A stretch of DNA of 64,000 nucleotides from positions 1-64,000 of the forward strand of contig URWA01000005.1 of NCBI GenBank assembly GCA_900551445.1. Reading direction: 5' to 3'. This document shows, piece by piece, positions 14,726 to 23,290 of the stretch. The notes under the pieces are model-generated. The model saw only the letters and a program-made list of their open reading frames with translations. It searched no databases and was not told the DNA's origin. A program made the translations under genes and the position numbers. Source of the DNA: an uncultured Bacteroides sp. Lineage in GTDB: Bacteria > Bacteroidota > Bacteroidia > Bacteroidales > Bacteroidaceae. Position 1 is the stretch's first letter, and the number at the start of each line of letters is the position of its first letter.

Positions 14726-16567
14726 TCAGTCTCTATAATCTCCGTTTGCCTTAATCAGTTCAATCAGTTTTTCCACGGCCTGTTCTTCCGGAATGTTTTT
14801 TTCAATACATTCCTTCTTTTTGTACAGGCTGATTTTGCCTCTTCCGGCACCTACATAGCCATAGTCGGCATCGGCCATTTCTCCCGGGCCGTTGACGATA
14901 CAGCCCATGATACCGATTTTCAGTCCCTTGAGATGGGAAGTGGCTGCCTTGATACGGGCGATGGTCGATTCCAGGTCGTACAGGGTACGTCCGCAGCCCG
15001 GACAAGAGATGTATTCGGTCTTGGAAGTACGGATACGTCCTGCTTGCAGGATACCGAAGGCAGTTTCGTCCACTTTCAGGTTGCTGATTTGGTTGCCGTG
15101 GTTGTAGAGCAGGATACCGTCGCACGGCCCGTCGATAATCAGGGCGCCCATGTCGGCGGCCGACTTGATTTGCAAGTCTTCCGTTTCACTTTCCTGATAA
15201 AGTTGGAAGAATACCAGCGGGTTTTTCAGTCCCTGGTTCATCAGCTGATGGGCCAATGCACGGAACTCACCGAGACGGTTGTAATGGTTGCTTTGGGCCA
15301 CGATAACTACTTCCGGATGCAGGCGCAGACACGCCATCACCTCTTCGTTCAATCCGAGGTAGGAAGTGAAGAGGAATTTCATCTTGGCCGGATGGTGATG
15401 CAGTTCGATGAGCTGCTGGTAGTTGAAAGCCGGATAGGTATGTTCGCTGCCGTCCCAGGCACAGGCATCCACGATGTAGCCGATGTCGGCTCTCCGGTTT
15501 TCCGGCAAGCGCTGTCCGCAGTATAGGTAGTCGGGTTTGAACTGTTCGCTCACTTCCAGGTCGTTGTTCAGACGGGCGGAGATGACCACGGGAAGCTGGT
15601 CGCCTCCGATGTTACCTACGGCTACGGTTTGTCTGCGGCTGGGATGCGTGTAGTTGAACTCCGGAGCTTCTGTGGCCGGAATGTAAGGGTGTCCTTCGCG
15701 TTTCAGCACGTAATCCACCAGCTTGCGGGCCACCGGAATTTCGGCTTCGGGGGCTTCGCTCAGGGATACGCGGATGGTGTCGCCCAGTCCGTCGCACAGC
15801 AGGGCACCGATGCCCAGGGCCGATTTGATGCGTCCGTCTTCTCCGTCACCGGCTTCTGTTACTCCTAGGTGGAGCGGGAAGGCCATGCCCTCTTTTTCCA
15901 TCTGTTCCACCAGCAGGCGGACGGTACGTACCATGATGACCGTGTTCGAAGCCTTGATGGAGATGACCACGTTCGTGAAATTCTGTTCCACGCAGATACG
16001 CAGGAACTCCATGCACGATTCTACCATGCCTTCCGGGGTGTCCCCGTAGCGCGACATGATGCGGTCGGACAACGAACCGTGGTTCACACCGATACGGATG
16101 GCCGTGTGGTTCTCCTTGCAGATGTTCAGGAAGGGAATGAAGCGGTCGCGTATCTTCTGGATTTCTTTTGCATACTCTTCGTCCGTATATTCCAGTTGCT
16201 TGAAGGTGCGGGCGGCATCTACGTAGTTGCCCGGATTGATGCGTACCTTTTCGGCATACAGGGCCGCTACTTCAGCCACTTTCGGGTTGAAATGCACGTC
16301 GGCAATCAGCGGGGTCTGGTATCCCTGGGCACGCAGGGCGGCGTTGATGTTCTTCAGGTTTTCCGCCTCACGCACACCTTGTGTGGTGAGCCGCACGTAT
16401 TCACCTCCCGCCTCGATGATACGCTTGGCCTGCTCCACGCATGCCTCGGTATCCATGGTGACGGTGTTCGTCATACTCTGTATACGGATAGGATAAGCGC
16501 CACCCATAGGAGTGGCGCCCACATATACCTCGTTCGCCTGTCGGCGAGAATAGTTGAAGTAATTCAT
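14726..16567 (-). CDS. ispG: 4-hydroxy-3-methylbut-2-en-1-yl diphosphate synthase
   Basis: IspG (GcpE) reductively converts methylerythritol cyclodiphosphate to HMBPP in the non-mevalonate isoprenoid pathway, using a [4Fe-4S] cluster. At 613 residues this is the long form with an extra central domain between the TIM barrel and the iron-sulfur domain, as in Bacteroidetes, Chlamydiae and plants, versus roughly 370 residues for the E. coli type. The N-terminal barrel begins YVGATPMGGAYPIRIQSMTN. The cluster ligands are in ISCPGCGR and IMGCIVNGPGE (three cysteines and a glutamate). It is the last gene of a minus-strand run that starts upstream of rpoN, 4 bases after purE. Confidence 0.97.
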   Translation of the reverse strand: MNYFNYSRRQANEVYVGATPMGGAYPIRIQSMTNTVTMDTEACVEQAKRIIEAGGEYVRLTTQGVREAENLKNINAALRAQGYQTPLIADVHFNPKVAEVAALYAEKVRINPGNYVDAARTFKQLEYTDEEYAKEIQKIRDRFIPFLNICKENHTAIRIGVNHGSLSDRIMSRYGDTPEGMVESCMEFLRICVEQNFTNVVISIKASNTVIMVRTVRLLVEQMEKEGMAFPLHLGVTEAGDGEDGRIKSALGIGALLCDGLGDTIRVSLSEAPEAEIPVARKLVDYVLKREGHPYIPATEAPEFNYTHPSRRQTVAVGNIGGDQLPVVISARLNNDLEVSEQFKPDYLYCGQRLPENRRADIGYIVDACAWDGSEHTYPAFNYQQLIELHHHPAKMKFLFTSYLGLNEEVMACLRLHPEVVIVAQSNHYNRLGEFRALAHQLMNQGLKNPLVFFQLYQESETEDLQIKSAADMGALIIDGPCDGILLYNHGNQISNLKVDETAFGILQAGRIRTSKTEYISCPGCGRTLYDLESTIARIKAATSHLKGLKIGIMGCIVNGPGEMADADYGYVGAGRGKISLYKKKECIEKNIPEEQAVEKLIELIKANGDYRD

Positions 16568-16571
16568 TCAG

Positions 16572-17081
16572 TTAGTTGGTCTTATAAGCGTATTTGACTT
16601 CTTTCAGCTCTTCGTTGGCTTTTACGATTTTGTTTTTCAAACCTTCCTTGTAAGCTGCAAACTTCTGGGCCAGTTCCGCATCGCTCAGGGCCAGCATCTG
16701 TACGGCCAGGATAGCCGCATTCATGGCACCGTTGATGGCGACTGTAGCCACGGGGATTCCGGGAGGCATCTGGATGATGGAGTAGAGTGCGTCTACGCCG
16801 TCGAGTACAGAACCTTTTACGGGAACTCCGATGACCGGAAGGGTGGTGTTGGCTGCAATGACTCCCGGCAGTGCGGCAGCCATTCCGGCAGCTGCGATGA
16901 TGACTTTGAGGCCGCGTCCGGCAGCTTCTTTCGCAAATTTCTCCACTTCAGCCGGAGTGCGGTGAGCCGACAGGGCGTTCATTTCAAACGGGACTTGCAT
17001 TTCATCGAGCAGTTTGGCGGCCTTTTCCATGACGGGAAGGTCGGAAGTACTGCCCATAATGATACTTACAATTGGTTTCAT
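16572..17081 (-). CDS. purE: 5-(carboxyamino)imidazole ribonucleotide mutase
   Basis: PurE catalyses a step of de novo purine synthesis, moving the carboxyl group of N5-CAIR to make CAIR. The 169-residue length is typical for class I enzymes. Family motifs are visible: IIMGSTSDLPVM at the N terminus, LSAHRTP near residue 38 and the AAAGMAAALPGVIA glycine-rich loop near 64. It is co-directional with gcvH (18 bases upstream) and ispG (4 bases downstream). Confidence 0.97.
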   Translation of the reverse strand: MKPIVSIIMGSTSDLPVMEKAAKLLDEMQVPFEMNALSAHRTPAEVEKFAKEAAGRGLKVIIAAAGMAAALPGVIAANTTLPVIGVPVKGSVLDGVDALYSIIQMPPGIPVATVAINGAMNAAILAVQMLALSDAELAQKFAAYKEGLKNKIVKANEELKEVKYAYKTN

Positions 17082-17099
17082 TCGTTGTTTTTATTTTAG

Positions 17100-17480
17100 T
17101 TATTCGTTAATAATCTCTTTGTAGGCTGCGGCATCCAGCAGTTCGTCCATTTCGCCGGCATCCGTCGGTTTCAGTTTGATAATCCAGCCTTCGCCGTAGG
17201 GGTCCTGGTTTACCAGTTCCGGGTGTTCTTCCAGCTGTGGGTTGACTTCCAGAATCTCGCCTCCGATGGGGAGGAACAAATCGGAAACAGTCTTTACCAC
17301 TTCGACCGTACCGAACACTTCACCTTTGTCCAAAGTCTCACCTTCGGTGGTCACGTCGATGAATACGATGTCGCCCAGCTGCTGCTGTGCATAGTCTGTG
17401 ATACCTACGTAGGCAGTGTCGCCTTCCAATCGAATCCATTCGTGTTCGTTGGTGTACTTGATGTTAGTTGGGAATTCCAT
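17100..17480 (-). CDS. gcvH: glycine cleavage system H protein
   Basis: GcvH is the small lipoyl carrier that shuttles the aminomethyl intermediate between the P, T and L proteins of the glycine cleavage complex. The 126-residue length and the sequence from YTNEHEW to the end fit the family. The lipoylated lysine should be K63 in GTVEVVKTVSDLF. The genes for P, T and L proteins are not in the window, so the operon context (PAP2-like protein upstream, purE downstream) is one of convenience. Confidence 0.97.
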   Translation of the reverse strand: MEFPTNIKYTNEHEWIRLEGDTAYVGITDYAQQQLGDIVFIDVTTEGETLDKGEVFGTVEVVKTVSDLFLPIGGEILEVNPQLEEHPELVNQDPYGEGWIIKLKPTDAGEMDELLDAAAYKEIINE

Positions 17481-17514
17481 ATTGAATAAATTTAAAGTTT
17501 AAGATAATCAGTCT

Positions 17515-18195
17515 TCAAATAAACAAAATTCCGATGATACCACAAAATAAACCGACCAAAAACCCGCCGCCCACTTCTTTTAAAGTATGTTGTTTGACGA
17601 TAATCCGGGCCGAACCGAGCATGCCGGACAGCAGGATGAACACGCAGAGCCATTCCACCGGATTGAACTGGAAGATGAAGCTGTAGGACAGCAGGCCGCC
17701 TACCATCAGTCCTCCGCTGGCCATGTGGGTGCTGATTTTGACCCGGGTGTTGATGACGGTGCAGATGACCATGCAAATCAGGGTGGCCACGATGATGCCG
17801 CTCATGTAGCGGGGCAGGTGGATATGGTACATGGTAATCAGGCAGGCCATGTAGCTCAGGATGGTCATGCCATAGGGGATGAAGCGTTTTTCCCGGTGTC
17901 CCAGTTCGCGGAGGGTCCATCCGTTGATTTTCTGGAACAGGTAGATGCCGAGCATCGGCATCAGGATGGTAAAGCAATACACAAGTCCCAGTATGGTGAG
18001 CTTGTATTGGAAGGGCATGATGCTCAGATACGTAAAGAAAAAGAGCAGGCAGAATGCCACAAAGGGTACCATGAACGGAGTAAAGACCATCGAAATGATG
18101 CGGGCTGTGGTGAACAGGGCACCCTTCGGTCTTTCCGGGTCGCGGGGAACCGGGTCATGGTAAGTCAGTTCATCAGGGATGCTGGTTTCTTCCAT
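17515..18195 (-). CDS. membrane protein related to PAP2 phosphatases
   Basis: The 226-residue protein has a polar N terminus and about six membrane helices. Two regions recall the PAP2 phosphatase signature: STHMASGGLMVG near residue 156 (the S-x-H motif) and ARIIVKQHTLKEVGGGFLVG near 193-213 (normally SR-x5-H-x3-D). The aspartate of the last motif is glutamate here and the initial K-x6-RP motif is not obvious, so activity is uncertain. It would act on a lipid phosphate or pyrophosphate at the membrane. It lies between rpoN (9 bases) and gcvH in one transcript. Confidence 0.75.
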   Translation of the reverse strand: MEETSIPDELTYHDPVPRDPERPKGALFTTARIISMVFTPFMVPFVAFCLLFFFTYLSIMPFQYKLTILGLVYCFTILMPMLGIYLFQKINGWTLRELGHREKRFIPYGMTILSYMACLITMYHIHLPRYMSGIIVATLICMVICTVINTRVKISTHMASGGLMVGGLLSYSFIFQFNPVEWLCVFILLSGMLGSARIIVKQHTLKEVGGGFLVGLFCGIIGILFI

Positions 18196-18204
18196 ATAAA
18201 TCAG

Positions 18205-19686
18205 TTATCTTCTTAATCGTGCTACGGGAATGTTCAGTTGCTGACGGTACTTGGCTACGGTACGCCGGGCGATGGGGTAGCCTTTTTCTTTCAGCATGTC
18301 GGCCAGTTCATCGTCGGTGTAGGGCTTTTCCTTGTTTTCGCTATCCACACATTCTTTCAGGATGCGCTTGATTTCGCGGACGGAAAGCTCTTCCCCGTTC
18401 TCGGTGGTATAGCCGTCGCTGAAGAAGAATTTCAGCGGATAGATGCCGTAGTTGGTCTGCACGTACTTGCTGTTGCTCACACGTGAAATGGTGGAGATGT
18501 CCAGTTTGGTACGTTCGGCCACATCTTTCAGAATCATCGGGCGGAGTAAGGATTCGTCGCCTTCCTCAAAGAACGGACGTTGCAGGTCGATGATGGCTTG
18601 CATGGTGCTCAGTAAGGTTTGCTGGCGTTGTTTTACCGCGTTGATGAATCCCTGTGCGGCGTCTACTTTCTGCTTGAGGAACATCAGGGCATCTTTCGAT
18701 TCCTTGCTCTGGTTCTGCTTGTTGCGGGTATGCTCGTCGAGCAGTTCCGTAAATTCCCGGCTCAGCCGCAGTTCCGGCACGTTCCGGTTGTTGAGGCTCA
18801 GGTGGATGGTGCCGTCGTCTTCCGTCTCCACCAGGAAGTCGGGTATAATCTGTTGCAGGTTTTTCCCGATAGCTTCTCCCATGGAGCTGCCCGGACGCGG
18901 GTTCAGCTTGGTCAGTTCGGCCGTAGCCGCATTATATTGTTCTTCAGTAATATTCAGTTTCTGAATGATTTTCTCCTTGTTCTTGCGTGTGAAGTCGTCA
19001 CAGCATTTCCCTATGATGTCCAGCTCAATCTGTTTCAGGGGGGAGTCTTCTTTCCGGCGAATCTGGATGAGCAGGCATTCCTGCAGGCTTCTGGCGCCGA
19101 TGCCGGCGGGGTCGAAGTCTTGGATGATGGAAAGCACGTGCTCCAGTTGTTCGGCGGTGGTGTAGATGCCCTGGTAGATGGCCAGTTCATCGAGCAAGGT
19201 GTCGGTCGATTTGCGGAGCAGACCATCGTCATCGAGCGAGCCGATGAGGTATTCTCCCAGCTGTTTCTCTTCCGGCGTGAGGTGCTGCATGTCGAGCTGC
19301 TCTTTCAGCGTTTCGTAGAAAGACACGTTGTCCGAAAACGGAATGTCTTCTGCCTGGTCTTCTTTCGAGCGATTGTTTTCCTGCAGTTTATAGTCAGGGA
19401 TGTCGTCTTCCGTGCGGTAATCGCCCAGTGAGATGTCCTCTCCCATGTCGGTATTCGGTTCTCCGTCTTCGTCGGTGGTGTTGTAATCCTCGTTGAGGTC
19501 GTCGGAATTTTCGGGCGTTTCTTTCCCTTCTTCCAGTGCCGGATTGTCCAGCAACTCTGCGTGAATCCGTTCTTCCAACTCCAGCGTAGGGAGTTCCAAC
19601 AACTTGACAGCCAGTATCTGTTGCGGAGACAGGGTCTGTACCTGTTGTTGCGCTTGTGTTTGTACTTGACGTGAACCTTGTACCAT
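18205..19686 (-). CDS. rpoN: RNA polymerase sigma-54 factor
   Basis: This is the alternative sigma factor that needs an AAA+ activator. The 493 residues show the expected plan: glutamine- and leucine-rich region I (QQVQTLSPQQILAVKLLEL) that binds activators, an acidic region II (about 55-120), the core-binding domain, and the C-terminal DNA-binding part with the RpoN box ARRTVAKYR followed by a short basic tail. No sigma-54 activator gene is in the window. It is followed 9 bases later by the PAP2-like gene. Confidence 0.97.
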   Translation of the reverse strand: MVQGSRQVQTQAQQQVQTLSPQQILAVKLLELPTLELEERIHAELLDNPALEEGKETPENSDDLNEDYNTTDEDGEPNTDMGEDISLGDYRTEDDIPDYKLQENNRSKEDQAEDIPFSDNVSFYETLKEQLDMQHLTPEEKQLGEYLIGSLDDDGLLRKSTDTLLDELAIYQGIYTTAEQLEHVLSIIQDFDPAGIGARSLQECLLIQIRRKEDSPLKQIELDIIGKCCDDFTRKNKEKIIQKLNITEEQYNAATAELTKLNPRPGSSMGEAIGKNLQQIIPDFLVETEDDGTIHLSLNNRNVPELRLSREFTELLDEHTRNKQNQSKESKDALMFLKQKVDAAQGFINAVKQRQQTLLSTMQAIIDLQRPFFEEGDESLLRPMILKDVAERTKLDISTISRVSNSKYVQTNYGIYPLKFFFSDGYTTENGEELSVREIKRILKECVDSENKEKPYTDDELADMLKEKGYPIARRTVAKYRQQLNIPVARLRR

Positions 19687-19760
19687 TTTTCTATTTAAAT
19701 CTAATGAACTGCGTGCAAAAATAATAATTTAAATGAACAACACAGCAAAAGGAAAATTTT

Positions 19761-21425
19761 TTAATACTGGAAGCTGCTGCCTCCCAGGAACTCTCTCAAC
19801 AGGGAAGTGGGCGGAAGTTCCTTGTCCTGCACCGATACGAAATAGTTCAGGAACCGTAGCAGGCGGTAGGCTTCGGAGTATTCCGGACAGCGGTTAGGCA
19901 CTTTCCGTAAGACAGGTTCCACATAGTCTTTCAGTACGGCCAGTTCAAAGAGCAGGGCCGAGTTGAACATGGCGTCGGCATTTTCCTGATAGGGGAATAT
20001 CCATTTTTCTTCTCCGGCTCTTACACTCGGCCAGCGGGCGATGGTCTCTTCCGCTGAGTAGTTGCGGTATTTGTAGTCGCGGATGATGCGCCGCAGCAAC
20101 CGGTTGTCGGTGGTCGGAATGTAGTTGTGGTTGTCGAGCAGGATGGTGGTCAGGGCCGACACGTAGATTTTGTATTTGTTTTCTGCCGGGATGTGTGAGG
20201 TCAAGGCCGGGTTTAAGGCATGAATACCTTCAATCACCAGAATCATGTGTTCGTCTATCCGGAGCTTCTTGCCGCTCATCTCCCGTTTGCCGGTCGTGAA
20301 GTTGTAACGGGGCAATTCCACCTCCTCTTCGTGGAGCAAGGCGGTGAGCTGTTTCTCAAAGAAAGGCAGGTCTACGGCATGGAGGGATTCAAAGTCGTGC
20401 TTCCCGTTCTCGTCCAGCGGAGTATCTTCACGGTTCACGAAATAATCGTCCAAAGAGATGGGGTAGGGCTTGAGGCCGTTGGTCATGAGCTGGATGCTCA
20501 ACCGCTTGCTGAAAGTGGTTTTCCCGGAAGAAGAGGGGCCGGATATCAGAACCAGTTTCACCCGTTTGCCGTCTTGGTTGCGATGGGTGATTTCATCGGC
20601 TATCTGTGCGATTTTCTTTTCCTGCAAGGCTTCCGACACGTTAATCAGGTCGGTGGCATGTCCTTCGTTGCAGGCCACATTCAGGTCGCCCACCGTACTG
20701 ATGCCCAGAATCTGGTTCCAGCGGTGATATTCCTGAAAGACCTCCAGCATCTTTTCCTGTTTCACCACCTCTTCCAGTTTGGTCGGGTTGGTACGGTTGG
20801 GAATCCGAAGCAGCAGTCCGTCGTAGTATTTCACGATGTCGAACAGGCGGATGTATCCGGTGCTGGGGACCAGACTGCTGTAGTAACAGTCCACGGTATC
20901 GCCCAGGCGGTAGTAGTAAGAGTAGAGTTGTCCGTAGGTGTCGAGCAGGCGGGCCTTGTCTTCCATGCCCCGTTCTTCAAACAGGCGGACCACTTCGTCG
21001 GTGTGACTTTCCGTACGTACGTAGGGAATGTCGGCCGCAATGATTTCCTGCATCTTCTGCTTGATGCGCTGCACGTCGTCCAGTCCGATGGTGCGGTCGA
21101 TGTGGAGCTTGCAGAAATAGCCTTTCGAAATGGGGTGCTCCAAGGAAATACTTCCCTGAGGATAAAGTTCTTCCACTGCTTTGACCAGGATGAAAAACAG
21201 CGAACGGACGTAGGTCCGCATGCCCGACGGACTGGTGATGTCCAAAAATTCCACGTCTTTGTTGTAGTACACCCGGAAGTCGAGACTTTCAACTTTATTA
21301 TTGACTTTGGCACTGACCGGACCGTAAGGCATGGACAGATTAAAACCGTTATAAATATCCAAAAGTGAGCATCCCTCAGGGAAATCTTTTGTTAAATTAT
21401 TATTTTTGCAATATATTTGTAGCAT
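19761..21425 (-). CDS. nucleoside (uridine-type) kinase with N-terminal TGS-like domain
   Basis: The 554-residue protein joins an N-terminal ubiquitin-like TGS-type domain (about 1-60) and a threonyl-tRNA-synthetase-like second domain to a C-terminal P-loop kinase. The kinase part contains Walker A GPSSSGKTTF near residue 300, the PRK/uridine-kinase motif SLDDYFVNRE and PRYNFTTGKR. Such proteins are annotated as uridine kinase-like nucleoside kinases in Bacteroidetes and Firmicutes; the biological substrate is not firmly established. It is upstream of rpoN with a 74-base gap, and divergent from the Na/Pi transporter gene. Confidence 0.88.
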   Translation of the reverse strand: MLQIYCKNNNLTKDFPEGCSLLDIYNGFNLSMPYGPVSAKVNNKVESLDFRVYYNKDVEFLDITSPSGMRTYVRSLFFILVKAVEELYPQGSISLEHPISKGYFCKLHIDRTIGLDDVQRIKQKMQEIIAADIPYVRTESHTDEVVRLFEERGMEDKARLLDTYGQLYSYYYRLGDTVDCYYSSLVPSTGYIRLFDIVKYYDGLLLRIPNRTNPTKLEEVVKQEKMLEVFQEYHRWNQILGISTVGDLNVACNEGHATDLINVSEALQEKKIAQIADEITHRNQDGKRVKLVLISGPSSSGKTTFSKRLSIQLMTNGLKPYPISLDDYFVNREDTPLDENGKHDFESLHAVDLPFFEKQLTALLHEEEVELPRYNFTTGKREMSGKKLRIDEHMILVIEGIHALNPALTSHIPAENKYKIYVSALTTILLDNHNYIPTTDNRLLRRIIRDYKYRNYSAEETIARWPSVRAGEEKWIFPYQENADAMFNSALLFELAVLKDYVEPVLRKVPNRCPEYSEAYRLLRFLNYFVSVQDKELPPTSLLREFLGGSSFQY

Positions 21426-21515
21426 AAATGTAATATGTGTTACTAACCTTGTGAATAGGCAGTTAATTTACTCATTAAACAATTAAAAGCCTCTTTCCTA
21501 TTTAACTAATTACAA

Positions 21516-23210
21516 ATGGAATATTCTTTTTATGATTTTTTAGCGCTTCTCGGCTCGTTGGCGCTCTTCCTTTATGGAATGAAAATCATGAGTGAGGGAC
21601 TTCAGAAGTTTGCGGGCGACCGACTTCGCAGTATTTTAACCGCAATGACTACGAACCGTGTCACTGGAGTTCTGACCGGAATGCTGATCACTGCCTTGAT
21701 TCAGTCGTCGTCTGCCACTACCGTGATGGTGGTCAGTTTCGTAAACGCCGGTTTGTTGACACTCTCTCAGTCTATCGGGGTGATTATGGGAGCCAATATC
21801 GGAACCACCGTTACAGCGTGGATTATTTCGGCTCTCGGTTTTAAGGTAGACATCTCTGCTTTTTCTTTGCCGCTTCTGGCTTTCGGTATCCCTTTGCTTT
21901 TTTCGCAGAAAAGTACCCGTAAATCCATCGGGGAATTTATCTTCGGTTTCGCTTTCTTGTTCATGGGGCTGAACTTGTTGAAAACCAATGCGCCCGACTT
22001 GAGCCAGAATCCGGATATGCTGGCCTTTGTGCAAAATTATACAGACATGGGCTTTATTTCTGTGTTGCTGTTTGTCTTCATTGGTACGATATTGACCATG
22101 ATTGTGCAGGCTTCGGCGGCCACGATGGCGATTACGCTGATTATGTGTGCCAACGGCTGGATCAGTTTTGAACTGGGAGCGGCCTTGGTGCTGGGTGAAA
22201 ATATCGGAACCACAATTACGGCCAACCTGGCGGCCCTGACGGCCAATACGCAGGCGCGGCGGGCGGCTATGGCGCACTTGATGTTCAACGTGTTTGGGGT
22301 TATCTGGGTATTGATTCTGTTCAAGCCTTTCCTGGCAATGGTAGACTGGATTATTTCCGATTTCATGAATGTGAGTGAGGCAGACGGAGTGGCTGTTTCC
22401 TTCAAGCTCTCGGCGTTCCATACTTGTTTCAATGTGTGCAACGTCTTGATTCTGATATGGTTCGTACACTTTATCGAAAAGACGGTGTGCAAGATTATCC
22501 CGCAGAAGGAACAGGAGGAAGAATATCGCTTGCAGTTCATCACCGGCGGTATGCTTTCTACGGCAGAATTGTCCATCCTGCAGGCTCGGAAAGAAATCAA
22601 CTTGTTTGCCGAACGTATTCAGCGCATGTTCCGTATGGTACGCGACTTGCTTCATACCGAGAATGAGAATGATTTCAACAAGCTGTTCAGCCGGGTGGAG
22701 AAATACGAAAACATCAGTGACAATATGGAGCTGGAGATTGCCAACTACCTGACACAGGTGTCCGAAGGCCGCTTGAGTTCGGAAAGTAAACTGCAAATCC
22801 GGGGGATGCTCCGTGAGGTGACAGAGATAGAAAGCATCGGTGACAGCTGTTACAACCTGGCCCGTACGATTAACCGGAAGCGCCGGGGAAATGAGGATTT
22901 CACGAAAGCGCAGTATGAGCACATCGCGCAGATGTTCCAGCTGACGGACAATGCCTTGACGCAGATGCTGGATCTGGTGAGAGATACCCATCAGCAGGTG
23001 GATGTCAACAAGTCGTTCAACATCGAGACGGAAATCAACAACTACCGGAACCAGCTGAAGAACCAGAATGTGATTGATGTCAACGAAAAGAAATATGATT
23101 ATCAGATGGGAGTACACTACATGGACATCATAGCCGAATGTGAGAAACTGGGCGACTATGTGGTGAATGTGGTAGAGGCCCATCGGGACGTGAAGGAAAA
23201 GAAGGCCTGA
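21516..23210 (+). CDS. Na/Pi cotransporter family protein with PhoU-like tail
   Basis: The 564-residue protein has two inverted Na/Pi-cotransporter repeats in its N-terminal ~320 residues, marked by QSSSATTVMVVSFVNAG near residue 64 and QASAATMAITLIMCANGW near 195, where the serine-rich turns line the transport path. From about residue 340 a soluble helical PhoU-like domain follows (REINLFAERIQRMFRMV onwards). It should bring phosphate, or another anion, across the inner membrane with sodium. It stands alone, between the divergent nucleoside kinase gene and the terminator shared with the GH110 gene. Confidence 0.92.
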   Translation: MEYSFYDFLALLGSLALFLYGMKIMSEGLQKFAGDRLRSILTAMTTNRVTGVLTGMLITALIQSSSATTVMVVSFVNAGLLTLSQSIGVIMGANIGTTVTAWIISALGFKVDISAFSLPLLAFGIPLLFSQKSTRKSIGEFIFGFAFLFMGLNLLKTNAPDLSQNPDMLAFVQNYTDMGFISVLLFVFIGTILTMIVQASAATMAITLIMCANGWISFELGAALVLGENIGTTITANLAALTANTQARRAAMAHLMFNVFGVIWVLILFKPFLAMVDWIISDFMNVSEADGVAVSFKLSAFHTCFNVCNVLILIWFVHFIEKTVCKIIPQKEQEEEYRLQFITGGMLSTAELSILQARKEINLFAERIQRMFRMVRDLLHTENENDFNKLFSRVEKYENISDNMELEIANYLTQVSEGRLSSESKLQIRGMLREVTEIESIGDSCYNLARTINRKRRGNEDFTKAQYEHIAQMFQLTDNALTQMLDLVRDTHQQVDVNKSFNIETEINNYRNQLKNQNVIDVNEKKYDYQMGVHYMDIIAECEKLGDYVVNVVEAHRDVKEKKA

Positions 23211-23238
23211 GAAAGAGGCTTAATAGAATAACAACAGT

Positions 23239-23277
23239 AATCCCCGCTATAGACGTACACCGTCCGTGGCGGGGATT
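23239..23277. terminator. terminator shared by Na/Pi and GH110 genes
   Basis: AATCCCCGC pairs with GCGGGGATT across a 21-base loop. It is followed by GTTGTTT on the plus strand and lies between convergent gene ends, so it probably serves both. Confidence 0.65.
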
Positions 23278-23290
23278 GTTGTTTGGGATA

